Source of the DNA: Casuarina equisetifolia
Taxonomy: Eukaryota > Streptophyta > Magnoliopsida > Fagales > Casuarinaceae
Assembly (NCBI GenBank): GCA_028551475.1
Contig: CM052356.1
Location: 444,001-508,000 of the forward strand
Direction of reading: 5' to 3'
Length of the DNA: 64,000 nt
Under the pieces are notes generated by a model. The model was not told the DNA's origin, did not search any database, and worked only from the letters and a program-made list of their open reading frames with translations. Positions 23,581-35,935 of the stretch are shown here, in pieces. Position 1 is the first letter of the stretch; every line of letters starts with the position of its first letter. Both the position numbers and the translations under genes were made by a program.

Positions 23581-23984
23581 GAAGATGAACTAATTATTAT
23601 CCTACTTTTTCATTAATTTCAAATCAAACACTTACAATTTTGTAATTATGCTAATTGTGATACCGAATTTCCAAATGGTTCTTGAATAGATATTATCATT
23701 AGCATTCCATATGTTTTTTCAATAAAACTTCTATAAATTTCACTAGTGTCCAAAATATTTTAAGAATATAAAAATAATTTAGACGTAAAAGGAAAGAAAG
23801 GAGCTAAGATATCGTTGTGAGGTGGCAGGTGATTATAGTTTGGATTATCTTCCCGTAATTAACTCCTAAATAGATGGAGTGAGAGCAATAACTATAACTA
23901 ACTTTGTTTCTTTTTTCTTGCTTAATATCTTTTTCTTCGTGGTATATAATTAAAGTATAGATAAGACAATTTAGTTGTGCATCA

Positions 23985-24656
23985 TTTTTTTTTAGAGAAC
24001 ATGGACAGTACTTGACAAATTTTATTAATACTAACAAGGTTGGGCGTAATAATCATATATTAGATAAGTGCAATAAGCAGGGTATAGTTTTAACCCTTAG
24101 AAAAAAGTAAATCACTTATATATTAAATTACCACACATAATTAAAAGTAGACATAAAAATACATTGAGTAGCACATTCGCTTAAACCTACGGTGGTCTAT
24201 AATTACCTAAGCGTAGTTGATCTTTTATATAAACATCTAAGCATGGATGAACCAATGACCTAGATTGGTAAAAAATTTGTCACATTTTGAATAGCATGGC
24301 CATGATTGGCGAAATGATTTGCTATCACATTTTGCTCACAATGCACATGACACACAAGTGCATGTAAAGGACTTATATACAAACATTGACATATAACATA
24401 TTCCAATTTTCATGGAGTTCTCCATTGTTTGAGCATACATTGAATTAAATAGAAAGAATTTGATTCAATAACTTGAGATACTTGATTTCATGCATGACAT
24501 ATTTTAAGGCCTTCTAACAATGTATATGCTTATGCCTTTACACTATTTCCAGGATTCAACTTGGTGGAAAAAGCCATGATGAAACCTTTGTTATGATCTC
24601 ACCTCCGTTATGATCTCTAAGGATTCCCCCTCTAGCATTATTCCTCATGATGCTTG
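23985..24656 (-). mobile_element. 5'-truncated LINE with RNase H remnant
   Basis: Reading the minus strand, a plant LINE-type RNase H is visible: RDHNGGEI, and later VHCEQNVIANHFANHGHA, matching the H-REAN-VAD-LA-G motif. Then comes an AT-rich 3' region and a poly-A run at the insertion edge (plus-strand T run from 23985). The flanks GTGCATCA (23977-23984) and GTTCGTCA (24657-24664) look like a worn 8-bp target duplication. Copy iv of the repeat unit (57000-57020) shows the uninterrupted site. Confidence 0.7.
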
Positions 24657-24915
24657 GTTCGTCAGTTTAATACTTGCATAAAGTTACTTAATATTGGGGT
24701 TAAAACTATGTGGCACTTTGATAATTTTCTTTCTTTTTCTTAGATTTACATGTTTCATTCTATCTCCAATCTTTCCTTATGTATTTCATTTTTCATTTTG
24801 CAAAATGTCTCACTAACATTTAAAAGTTCATAGAGTTGATGAAATGTAGTGATCCACACGCAAAGTTTGACCAAACTGGTATTAGTGAAATTTTCCTATA
24901 TGAAACTCAAAGTTT

Positions 24916-25705
24916 AGCTTTTTTAGAATCATTTTCAACTTGATTGAACCTAATTGAATTTTCAATGAACTGGTGCATGTCTACAGTTTTGATTTTGTTA
25001 GGTTTTATTATGTTATAAGCTTTCCTTTGTTTTACTTATATGCTTGTGCTAATGAATTTCAATGGTAGGTATGATGTGTATATTGACTATTTATTTCCTG
25101 AAGAAACCTAAACCTCCAATTTTAAAATAGTGGAGGTGGTGTACAAATGGAAGTTGGAAGAGATGAAGAAGCAAAAGCTATACGAGGATGAGGGCTAGCA
25201 TGGTAACAGTTCTCAGACATAAATTTACTTGCAAGAGTAAAGCTTTTTCACCGTTTAGGCCCATTACAAGCCTAGCACCAAAGTTTAACTCCGTTACTAT
25301 GTTCTTTCTATTTCAAGTACCACATAGTAGCAAAAACACAAAAAGACTTCAAAAACTTCAAAAATGAAGGAAAGTGGTAGTCCTTTTTGTAAGATCGAAA
25401 GGTCTTTCTTTAATTTAAGTTTCACCTTGCTCATCTTACATACGCTAACCAATCTAATTGTGTTTGTCTCCCATACATGTTGAGTGAAATGAATAAATTT
25501 CAACACATGCATATTTCATATTGGTTCGCATTTAAAGATCATATAGAACCATATTATAAAGTGTAGAATAAGATTAGTAACTACATATAAAGGTAGCTTT
25601 CGGAAAGTAACATCCATGACATCTAGTACGTTTGCTAAATGAGTTATTCATAAGGAAAAGAAGACAAAATTGCATAATAGAAGAGGAAAAAACTGCCTTT
25701 ATTGA
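24916..25705. other. Intergenic, no recognised gene
   Basis: AT-rich sequence between the low-copy repeat unit and the second copia element. A few short stretches still resemble 57270-57340. No coding feature could be supported on either strand. Confidence 0.4.
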
Positions 25706-26051
25706 TGTTTGAACATGAATAAGCCAAATGGTAGCCACACTCATGTGGTTGCCCCATTATCATCTTCACTGGGTTCTTAATGAGGGAACCAAGCCTATTG
25801 CAAGCCTCCATAATGCCCATAATGGATGTCTTCTCACTAGTAATGTAGGTTTTTTTGCACGTGCAATAACAAAAGCTCCAACAAGCTACCGCTGACCTAC
25901 CTACCTTGTTTAGGGTTCATTGTGTATAAAGAGAGACATAGATGTATACGTTTTCTTTAATCATGAGATTTTATTTCTCCTATTTGTTCATAAGTTTTAT
26001 CTTGTTCATCAATAAATAAGTTTTTATCCAAAAATTTCTTTTCTTTTGATA
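25706..26051 (+). repeat. 5' LTR of the second copia element
   Basis: Shares CCACACTCATGTGGTTG-like, ACCTTGTTTAGGGTTCATTG and AAAGAGAGACAT blocks with 30976-31326. Begins TGTTTGAACA. Confidence 0.8.
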
Positions 26052-27566
26052 TGGTATCACAGAGTTGGGTTGAAAGCATGCTTCTTTACATTTTTTTTTG
26101 AATTTTTGGGTAAAAAATGAAGCTGCTTTCTCTTTGCTTTGTTAATCTTAACCTTCACTACCAAGCTTTTGCTACAAATTTAGAAACTTTTGTGTTTTCT
26201 CCTTTCTTTGGTCCTAAAATCGAACATGAAAGGAGCTTATTTGCTTTTTTGATTAATTAGATCTCACCGGTGTCGTAACAAACCATTAACTTTACTTTGC
26301 ACTTCAGCTACTTTACCAAACAACATCCTTTCATCAACTAAGACAAGCAATTTCATCCTTTTCTTCAAATGGTGATGTTTTACCCTTCACTATAAACAAT
26401 GCCATCTCAATCAAACAATGATGCTTTGCCATCCAACATGAATGACACCATTTTGTCTTTTGGTTCAAATGACAACATTTTGCCTCTTAACACAAATGTT
26501 GCCATTCCATTTGCCCAAATGATAATGTTTTGCCTTTAATACAAGCATTGTGATTTCTCTCCATCTTTAATGATGTTGTTCTTGCTTCACACAACAAACG
26601 ATGCCACTTCACTTGAACCAATGGCTGACTTAGCCTTCAGTAGCTAATCCACCAACAAGACATCATATATGTAATTGCACCATGGTAGAGAAGGGGGAAT
26701 CACTTTAGGAAACACCTTGTGGGAACCCCCTCCTACCTCACATGCCTTTTTTTGTGTCCACTAACTTCATCATGATGTGAGGAATTTGAATTCTAAAATC
26801 GGGTCTAAATAGAGCCTAATTCTATAGATCCCTCTATCTTCACATTGGAGATAACAATTTGGTAGCCTTTATGATGGTGAAGCTTATCGGGCTAGTCGAA
26901 TTATGTGGTTTAGAGCAAAATGTTGACAATTGCGCTTTTAATCAAGAACAAGCTATGCTTCATCAATAGGTCATACCTAAAACCAATACCTAATTCTCTT
27001 ATATGAACCCTTTGGGACCATTATAACTTTGTCTTTTGTGGATGGATTCTCAATTCCATCTCAGAGCAATTGCATGATGGGTTGATCTATACTCATAAGG
27101 CCATCACCATATGGGTGGAGCTCTGTGTATGTTATTATTCGGTTGACCCATCTAGGGTTTATGACCTTTTGTTAGGCCTACCAAATTTTGAGTTATTTTT
27201 ATTGACTATGGCAACTTTAGGACGGGTATTATTCTATCGTGGAGTCGATGAAGTTGGAGATGGTCATTTTTTGACCATGGAAGGAACATTAGGAAGAGCT
27301 AAAATTTTATCAGCTCTTTTGTAGCCTCAATAATGTCTATTTAATCCTCTAGGAGCAAATTTTGATGGCACAACCCTTCCTAAACATCATGCAAACCTAT
27401 GTCATGATTAGCAAGGCAGAATATTGTTGGAGTGTCTTAGGAAAGACGATCGAAAAATTTAGCTTTATTATGGTGAAACACTTTCTTAACACAATAAGCT
27501 TGGTTATGAGTTACTACCTTATTGTAGCAGACATACTTATGGGGACATACATAGGTGTGTAATTGA

Positions 27567-27788
27567 TTGCTAAAATTGACATGTCATTTTTGTTTAAAAC
27601 TAGGCAAAAATGATACCTCATTTTCGCTCAAGGTTGGGCAACATGATTGTTCATTTGAGGCTAGACAACAACTTAAAAAATGTGATTTTTGTAGAAAAAA
27701 AGGCCATAAGAAGGAAAAATGTTACCAATTGTTGGGTCCCCAATGTAATTACTATAAGAATAATGGGCATGAGTGCAAGGAATGTTAG
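27567..27788 (+). pseudogene. Gag zinc-knuckle remnant of the second copia element
   Basis: The frame contains CDFCRKKGHKKEKC, an intact CX2CX4HX4C zinc knuckle of copia gag, followed by CYQLLG. The upstream gag is decayed (readable pieces at 27070-27320). The frame ends at 27788. Confidence 0.75.
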
Positions 27789-27844
27789 AAACTCAACGGG
27801 TTTCCACTTAGACACAAGCATTACAAGAAAAAGCTAAGGCAAAT

Positions 27845-28321
27845 TTGGTGGCAAACGATTCTACCCATGTCTTCATCACCAAGATTGATTACCAACGCTT
27901 CATCCACTTTTTGAATGTTGATTTAGATGCCCAAGCTCATCTAGCATATATGAGTATATTTCTTTCAAAATGTTGGATAATTGATTCCAGTGCTAGTGAT
28001 CATATTATTGCTAATATTCAATATTTAGAATCAAATGTTCCATGTGCATCTAGATATAGGAAAGTTAAATTTGCTAATAGTGATAACGCCTTGATTACAC
28101 ATACTGGTCACAACCACATATCTAGACACTTGAAATTGAATAATATTTTATACTCACTAGATTTTAAGTTCAATTTACTCTTAACATCCAAATGTTGTTG
28201 TGAAAATAACTATTGCATTATATTTTATGCTAATTTTTGTATGTTTCAAGACGTCTTGATGAGTGAAGTCAAAGGATTGGATAGAATGCAAAATGATGGA
28301 TCGTATCCCCAACCATGTTGA
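27845..28321 (+). pseudogene. Protease region of the second copia element
   Basis: The frame holds CWIIDSSASDHIIANI, the copia aspartic-protease motif with the Gly of DSG replaced by Ser. The pre-integrase region that should follow is lost within the frame after about residue 120, and the frame stops at 28321. Confidence 0.7.
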
Positions 28322-30975
28322 ATCATGCTATTTTCTTACTATGTTAAATGACTTTGCTCATGGAACGTGGATGTTCCTGATGAAAAAGTCAAGAGTGAAA
28401 TGTTTTTATGATTGAAAAAATTTCTTAACATGGTGAAAAACCAATTTAGTTTAGAAGTCAAGTGCATTAGGTTTAAAAATGCCTATGATTTTTTCAATCA
28501 TCACACAAAATAACTTTTTTTCATCTCGATGCATTATTCATGAAAGTTCTTATGTGCATATCTCTCAACAGAATAATGTAATAAAGCAAAAACATTATCA
28601 CCTTTTAGATGTTGCATGAGTATTAAAATTTTAGAGCTCGATGCTTGGTAAATTCTAAAAAAAGTGTATCCTCATATCAACCTATGTTTTTAGTAGGATG
28701 ATATCCTTAATCTTGCATGAAGTCACCCATTTTTAAAAATTATTTAGGAAACCATCATAAATCTCTCATTTTAGGGTTTTTGGTTACATGTGTCATACCA
28801 CTATTGTAGGACCCAAGGATAAATTTTCCTTATGAGTCATCCCTAGTATTTTCATAGGATATGCTCATGGTTAAAAAGGCCACCAACTTTATGAGGCTAA
28901 AAGCTATAAATTTTTTATAATTCAAGATGTGCGATTTTATGAGGACATTTTTCTTTTTTCACATATATGGTCTAAATTGCAATCTACCATGTAAGTACTT
29001 TTGACTAAACCTATTATTGAGGCCTATAAACCACCACATACAAAGCCACTCATTGAGCCATCACCTTCCTTTCTTACTCCTAATGACTCTTCTCCCACTC
29101 ATGCTAAGACCACTAGCTCACATCTGCTTATTTGCACTCTTATACCATTACCACCATTAGTTGTTTCCTATGATTTGTTTTTTAGTGATGTCATTTCATC
29201 ACCTTAGGCTTCACCTTCACCAACCCTTAGACTATCCACTAGGGAAACCTAACCACTACTTTAGTTGAATGATTATGTTTGTCTTACCATCCATCTTACA
29301 AAGAGTGAATCCTATACTTATCCTTGTTTGCTTACATCTCCTATGATAATCTTCTCATTGACAACCAAAGTTTTATTGCCTTCATTTGGTTGATATTGAG
29401 TCATTCTATCACCATGAGGTTGTTAGCAATCCTAAATAGCAAAATGCAATGGAGTAAGAGATCAAAGCATTGGAGGCAAATGAAATTTGGGACATTATGG
29501 AGTTATCGCCTAAGAGGAAGCTTATCAGATGCAAATTGGTTTGCAAAAACTAAGTATCAAAAAGATGGAACAATGGAGTAGTACAAGGCTCGACTAATGG
29601 CAAAGGGATATAGCCAAAGAGAAGGTGTTGATTATCACAAGATTTTTCCTTTGATTGCTAACCACATTATCATTGGATATGTCTTTTTATTTGTGGCATA
29701 AAATCAAAAAGAGATTCATTAGATGGATGTCAATAATGTATTTTTATATGATGATTTCAATGAGGAAGTATGCATACAACTTCCACCTGGTGACTTAAAT
29801 GTGCACAATGGAAAGATTTTCAAGTTGAGAAAATCTATGTATGGATTGAAGCAAGTAGCCAAATAGTGGCATGCCAAGTTCACTAAGACATTATTGGCAG
29901 TTAGATATCAAGACTCCATGCATGATATGTCACTTTTTGTCAAAAGATGACGTAACTTAGTAGTCTTTCTCATGATCTATGCTAATGACATACTCATCAT
30001 TAATATTGACATTGATGGCATTCGAGAGCTCAAAGAACATCTTCATTCCGTTTTCCATATCAAAGACTTGGGAAATCTTAAATACTATCTTGGGATTGAG
30101 TACTTGAAGGATAATTAATGAATTCAATTGAGTCAACATAAATATATACTGGAGTTGATTGATGAGACTGGGCTTAGGGAGGTTAAGCTTATGGATAATC
30201 CCATGGACACCAACTTGTCATTAACAACACCATAATATGACCAGGGAGCATTGATTCCCTGTGATGATGATTCCCTTTTGAATGACTATTTGAAATATAA
30301 ACAACTCATAGGAAAGCTAAATTATCTTAACATCATAAGGTAAGATATATTATATGGTGCATAATTTGGCACAATTCATGCATTCTCCTAAGACATCTTA
30401 TTGGGAAGTTGAGATTAGAGTAATAAGGTATCTAAAGAGTTGCCCAGGGACATGACTATACATCCTTACTTTGGAGGGGTATTAGATGCGAATCTATTAT
30501 GATTATGATTACGCCATATGTAAAGTTATTAGAAAATTGGTCATTGATTTTTATGTCATACTTTGGGACACATTGGTTTCTTGGAAGATCAAGAAATAGG
30601 TAATTGTCTCTCTATTCTCTATCGAGGCAAAGTATCGAGCAATGACACTCATATTTTATAAGATTATTTGGTTATTAGGCATTCTTAGAGATATATGAGT
30701 CAATGTCCCACATCTTGTGACTTTGTATTGTGAAAAAAAGGTTACCAAGGAGCTCGTAGCCAATCCCATGGTTTATCAATAGACCAAATATATAGATGTT
30801 GATTGCCACTTCATCCAAGAAAAGATTTGGTGAGGATTTATCAAGACTAATCATATAAGAACAAAGGATTAGCTTGCTAACATCCTAACCAAGGCCTTTG
30901 GAGCCAACCAACATAACTATCTCCTTTGCAAGCTGAATGTTGTCAACATATACCAACCTTTAGCTTGAAGGAGCT
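28322..30975 (+). pseudogene. Integrase, reverse transcriptase and RNase H relics
   Basis: Readable pieces in several frames are LNDFAHGTWMFLMKKS (integrase, about 28340), ARLMAKGYSQREGVDY and QLPPGD (reverse transcriptase, 29590-29800), MYGLKQVA (29838), and KDLGNLKYYLGIEYL (30063). The catalytic YVDD reads YAND near 29980. RNase H is recognisable around 30590-30700 as SIEAKYRAM. Many stops; not functional. Confidence 0.75.
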
Positions 30976-31326
30976 TGTTTAGATGTAAGCCAAGTGGGAG
31001 CCATACTCATGTGGCTACCACGTCATCATCTTCATTGGGTTCCCAATAAGGGAACTGAGGGAACTAAGCCTATTGCATGCCTTTGCAATGCCTATAATGG
31101 ACATCTTTTCATATACATTTTAGGCTTCTTTGCACACACAACAACAAGAGCTTCAGGAAGCTACCACTGAGCTACCCACCTTGTTTACGGTTCATTGAGT
31201 ACAAAGAGAGACATTGTTGTATACATTTTCTTTGATCATGTGATTTTCTATCTCGTATTTGTTTGTGAGGTTTATCATGTTCATTAATAAACAAGATTTT
31301 ATCCACAAATTTCTCTTCTTTTAATA
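30976..31326 (+). repeat. 3' LTR of the second copia element
   Basis: Diverged copy of 25706-26051. Contains ACCTTGTTTACGGTTCATTG and AAAGAGAGACATTGTTGTAT. Confidence 0.8.
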
Positions 31327-31787
31327 GTTGAGTGACTTATCAACGTGCAATATAGACCTCTGGACTTTCAGAAGACCCAAAGGAGATAACATATCCTTTG
31401 GCAATCATCAAGAATTTAGGCCCAAAGGTGACTAGGCCAACCATTAACAGCTCATCTCTTGGTAATGCTACATCTGTTATGGGTTCTAGTGAGTGGAATT
31501 CCTCTTTAGAAGTGACATATCTATTGAGTCAAATCTAGATAACATAAGGAAAGTAATATAATTTTATTGATTGTATAGTGGTATAGCTTAAGTAGGAACA
31601 CTCGTTGCATTTAGTGTAACTCGTTTGGCTTCATTAGCAAAGATGTTGTTGAAATGATAAATGCCAATTTAGAGAAACAAAAGTCACAAGAAGGGCGTGA
31701 AGGTTGAAATGGACAAAAGACCCCAAATCAGCATCTCTTGGGAGAGAGAAAGAAAACACTTAGCTTCCTGCGAATGCTAGCGACACT
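31327..31787. other. Intergenic, nothing recognised
   Basis: Follows the copia 3' LTR. No open frame of note and no match to other parts of the window that I could see. Confidence 0.35.
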
Positions 31788-31855
31788 GTAAACCAAAGCT
31801 GTTTATTAATTGAAGAAATAACAATCCATCAAAGATCCAAGGGGAAGACAACCAA
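31788..31855 (+). pseudogene. Fragment of the CIP1-like/lipid-transfer spacer
   Basis: This short block (GTAAACCAAAGCTGTTTATT, then CATCAAAGATCCAAGGGGAAGACA-like) matches 49475-49610 and 53025-53095, the end of the CIP1-like relics. It is a stray scrap of the unit that dominates the right third of the window. Confidence 0.55.
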
Positions 31856-31904
31856 GAACACTAGCCGAAAATCACCTTCATAAGATTCCAGCCTTCTTGC
31901 CATC

Positions 31905-32320
31905 ACCACCCATGATTTTGAATGATATACAAACTTGGGATGGATTTAGTGACGGAATGCCACAACAATATGTAGGGTAAGTAGTTAATAAAACTCACTA
32001 AGGAACATTTTTTCTCAATTTGTACAAGACCATTGAGGTTATGAAGGACGCTAAGCCGCCAAAAGCAAGTTGCTACAATGAAGAAAGTGGGTAAATGATT
32101 CCGGGGAGGAGTAGGCCTAGCCTTGATTTTCGTGGCATGCTTGTCAAGTTACTTTTACCAAATGGATATATCAAATGAACTAAATCCACAAACAATCAAG
32201 TAAAGTCCTTAAAATAACGCGCCACACCGTTAGCTTTCAGCTTTGCCTTCTCCCTTTCCCCCGTTATTTTCACTTTTGATCCCTATCATCTTTCTCCCCC
32301 CACTAAGCATAGTCGTTCAA
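31905..32320 (+). repeat. Tandem upstream repeat of the pseudogene at 33237, copy 1
   Basis: Contains GGATGGATTTAG, ACAACAATATGTAGGG, GAGGTTATGAAGGACGC and the CCTTAAAATAA promoter-like module. All recur in order in 32321-33110, with a spacing of about 770 bp at the 3' side. Confidence 0.7.
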
Positions 32321-33236
32321 AGATATACCAACTTTGGATGGATTTAGCGAATGTAAATGCTACAACAATATGTAGGGAAAGTTGTATAAGAAAATACACT
32401 AAACATTTTTTTTTTCAGTTTGTACAAGAATTCTAGAATGGTCTAATCAAAACCAATTTAAAGAGTTTTAAGTTCAAGCAAAAAGCTATCTTTAAATGGA
32501 AGTTGGATATAGTTTTAACTCAAATGCAAGCATTTGACTGTTTAGACTCTATTAGAATCAAGAATTTTTTCAGTTTAATGAAACGGTTTGAGGTACGAAG
32601 ATGTCATGTTTTGATAACCAAAGCTTTGGGTTAAGTCTTAAATAAAATAGACAGGTTTTATTGTTTTCTCTTCTACTTTCTGATTTCAAAGAATCCAAAA
32701 AAGACGTACAGTTGTTTCTTTTTTTTTTTTAAATAAATTTATTTGGCGCCTGCTACGTAATCTAGAGGCACCGATTTGGATGAGATGTAAAGTGATAAGA
32801 CCATCGAGGCTATGGATGTAATGAAGGACTCCAAGCTGCCAAAGGCAAGTTCCAACAATGAAGAAAGTAGGCAAATTATTCCTGGGAGGAGTTCGGCTAG
32901 AGTTGATTTTCGTGGCATGCTTGTTAAGTTACTTTTACCAAACGGATATGTCAAATGAATTAAAGCCACAAACAATCAAGTCAAGTCCTTAAAATAAAGC
33001 GTCACACCATTAGCTTTCAGCTTTGCCATCTCCCTTTCCCCGGTTACTTTCACTTTTGATCTCTATCATCTTTTCTTCCCCCGTTAAGCAGAGTCTTGGA
33101 TGTTCCTTTTCCCTTTTGTGCTTCGCTGAGAATGTCTCCACCACCGAAAAAATTGAAAGGAGTAACCTTTTTAAGGTCTGACCACTGCGTCTTGTCCCAT
33201 CAAACCAAAGCCATAAAGGAAGAACTCGAACTCGAA
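32321..33236 (+). repeat. Tandem upstream repeat of the pseudogene at 33237, copy 2
   Basis: Second copy of the upstream block, with about 380 bp of extra sequence (32410-32790) inside it. The promoter-like module at 32970-33110 leads straight into the start codon at 33237. Confidence 0.7.
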
Positions 33237-35571
33237 ATGAAGAGCATAACATTTTTTCCCCTTGTCCAGCTCTCTTTCTACACCAGCTTCCTCTTCCTCC
33301 TCCTCAGACACGCAAACTCTCAGCTTAATGTTGAAGAGCAATCAGTGTTGCTGAGTCCAAAGCGGCACTGGCAAAACCCACCACCTCTCAGCCACTGGAT
33401 CCCATCAAACTCGTCCTTCCATTGTTCTTGGCCAGAAGTCACCTGCACCGGTGGTTCCGTCACCCAAATATCCTTTCAAAACTTGAACATATCCGGAACA
33501 GTCCCCTCCCAACATCTGTGACCTCAAGAACCTCTCAGCCATTGATCTTTCGCTCAACTACTTGGTCTCCTCCGAGTTCCCTAAAGCTATCTATAACTGT
33601 TACAGGCTCCAGTACCTTAACCTCTCGCAAAACTACTTCGGAGGCACTGTTCCAAAGGACATTCACCGTATGTCTCGCCTTCGTAGGCTCGACCTCGGAG
33701 CCAACGACTTCTCCGCTAACATCCCTTCATCCCTCGGAAATTGCAGCAGTATGACCTTCCTTGATGTTCACGATACTGGGTTTTCTGGTAATATTCCGCG
33801 TGGACTATGGACATCAGTGAATTTAGGCATCTTGATTTTGAACGACAATTATTCCACAGGAGAGCTTCCTAACATATTCTCCCCCAGTCTTCTACGATTG
33901 GAGATGAATTACAATGAGTTCACAGGTAAAATTCCGACGAGAATGTCTTCTTGGAAGAATCTGCAAGTGCTAAAAGCCAGTCATAATCTCTTCACCGTAC
34001 CAATTCCTTGAGAATTAACATCTCTTTCACGTTTATCAACTCTTTTACCCGATGATAACAGACTTTCAGGATCCCTTCCCCCATATATTATATCTTGGAA
34101 ATCTTTGAATAGTCTAAGCCTTAGCCGAAACGAAATCTCTGGAGAAATTCCAGAGGTGCTTGGTTTTCTACCAGGCCTTGCTGATTTGGATCTATCAGAA
34201 ACCAAGTGTTAGGTGGAATTCGGCCACAACTTGCCTTCTTGGAGCTCGCTTCACTCAACCTATCGTCCAATCATTTTACAGGAAGGATTCAAGTGAATTC
34301 GAAAATGAAGCCTACGCCAACAGCTTCTTGAACAATCCTAGGCTTTGTACTGATAGTCCCTCACTAAGCATCGATAGCTGCAGTTCCAAGCACAAAACTT
34401 TATACCAAGTTTTCACCGAACTACCTTCTTCAATTATACCTGGAGTGATAGCATATTTATTACTTTCTCTAGCTTCATGTCTTGTGATCAAAATTTACAA
34501 AGCGATATAGCATCGACTTGCTTTGTCATGGGAGGTCGCCACATCTCAGACGTTGAATTTCACAAAATTTGACATTTTGCCAGGATTGACAGATAATAAC
34601 GTGATTGGTGATGGGTGATCAGAGAAGGTATTCCGTGTCGCTATCAGGCCTCCACGTGATATTATAGCTGTTAAAAAGATTTGGTGTAACAAAAAGCTAG
34701 AACAAAAGCTAGAAAAACAAGTTCTTACGAAAGTTAAAATATTAAATACGATCCAACATTCCAACATAGTGAAGTTGCTGTGTTGCATCTATCGTAGTCA
34801 TTCAAAGCTTCTTGTTTACTAGTATATAGAAAACCATAGCCAAAACCAATGGCTGCATTAGAAAACCAGCGCATCAACGCTCTCAGGTTCGGAGCTGCCC
34901 AGGGGCTCCCTTACATGCACCATGACTGCTCTCGGCCCATTGTTCACCGGGATGTGAAGTCAAGCAATATCCTTTTAGATTCTGAGTTCAACGCAAAAGG
35001 TGGGCATTTTGGTCTTGGTAAGATGTTGGTGAACCAAGGAGAATCTGCCAATTTGTCAGCTATGGTTGGCTCTTTCAGCTACATGGCTCCAGGCGCGTGT
35101 CTTTTGAAATTTGGGCCCATTTTAATCGTTATATTAGTTTCTCTTTTATGTTAATAGGAAATTAGTTTAGTTTTCTTGTAATTTCAATTGCAGAGTACAT
35201 TCAGACGAGCCGAATAAATGAGAAGATTGACGTCTATAGCTTTAGGGTTGTCCTTCTCGAGTTGGCAACGGGAAGAGAAGCTACTGACGGAGATGAACAC
35301 ACATCCCTTGCCGAATGGGTACAGCGACGCATTCAAGAAGGCAATCCAGTAGATTATGCCTTGGATAAGAGGTCAAGGAACCCCGCTACTTGGAACAAAT
35401 GCTCTGCGTTTTCCAACTTGGAGTCACTTGCACAAGTGCGTTCCCTTCAGATAGGCCAACCATGAAAGAGGTTTTGAAGACTTTGCTCCGATGAAACCAA
35501 CCCCAAATTTTTGGAGAGGAGCGCTGAGAATTCATTCGGAGATGACAGCAAATTTCGCATCCGCTGCTTGA
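33237..35571 (+). pseudogene. HSL3-like receptor kinase pseudogene
   Basis: Two exons remain recognisable: 33237 to about 35094, and 35194-35571. Exon 1 starts with a good signal peptide and N-terminal cap. A one-base insertion near 33506 (GTCCCCTCCC against GTCCCCCCC) shifts the frame. About 241 codons, or ten LRRs, are then missing at about 33735, in phase, joining a SIG/SLG motif. An Arg codon has become TGA at 34009, and further frameshifts follow. The kinase has a decayed glycine loop and lacks the part after the VYEYL region, but [12 protein letters not shown] survives (34946-34981). DFG has become HFG (35007-35015). Exon 2 is frameshifted near 35370. It shares its leader with the gene at 898 but groups with the 38353 gene at its 3' end. 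Confidence 0.85.
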
Positions 35572-35673
35572 CTAGCTTATAGAATAGCTTATTATTAACT
35601 CTTTTTTACTATATTTATCTCCAGTTACTATATTTATCCTCTAAGGCACTGCTGTAATAATTTTCACCCTATC

Positions 35674-35679
35674 AATAAA
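35674..35679 (+). terminator. Polyadenylation signal relic of the pseudogene
   Basis: AATAAA in the conserved 3'-UTR block (CAATAAAATCACTTTTT), about 100 bp after the ancestral stop. Confidence 0.45.
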
Positions 35680-35712
35680 ATCACTTTTTTGAATAATTTG
35701 CATCCGTATTAA

Positions 35713-35935
35713 GGGCACTATATAGATCCAATATTCTCCACATATATCAATAGTTTTTTAGTTGATCTACATAGATAGTGGTCATTATGCAGATTTGACG
35801 ACAACGTAGGGCTAAAAATATAGCAGTCATTGATATGCGCGTGACATGAGATTATCACCAAAATCTAGTTCCTATATAGTAGTCTATAGCCCATATATGC
35901 AACATGATTTTAATTTTTTAATCTCAAAATGGCAT
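35713..35935 (+). repeat. Downstream non-coding repeat, copy 3 of 3
   Basis: Matches 10060-10300 and 12060-12300, including ATAGTTTTTTAGTTGATCTA and GTGGTCATTATGCAGATTTG. It lies directly after a receptor 3' end, as copy 1 does. Confidence 0.65.

Larger units (their letters stand above)
15641..24915 (+). repeat. Low-copy repeat unit, copy i, split by three transposons
   Basis: The unit pieces are 15641-15910, 17209-17246, 23581-23984 and 24657-24915. Joined, they match 47640-48840 and 56421-57270. Landmarks are GGGATTTACGTCGGATGAAG, ACAACTAAATTTGAAG, ATTTCAAATCAAACACTTAC and GTGAGGTGGCAGG. The paralogues give the empty site for each insertion. No coding sequence is recognised in the unit itself. 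Confidence 0.7.
25706..31326 (+). mobile_element. Second Ty1-copia LTR retrotransposon, heavily decayed
   Basis: LTRs at 25706-26051 and 30976-31326 are diverged direct repeats. A primer-binding site (TGGTATCACAGAG) starts at 26052 and a purine-rich AAGGAGC precedes the 3' LTR. Flanks are ATTGA and GTTGA, one mismatch from a target duplication. Internal order is gag zinc knuckle, protease, integrase, reverse transcriptase, RNase H. It is more decayed than the element at 17247 and of a different sequence family. Confidence 0.85.

Noticed and set aside
25060..25280. Possible coding remnant with Lys/Glu-rich reading
   Set aside because: Too short and broken by stops; no family recognised.
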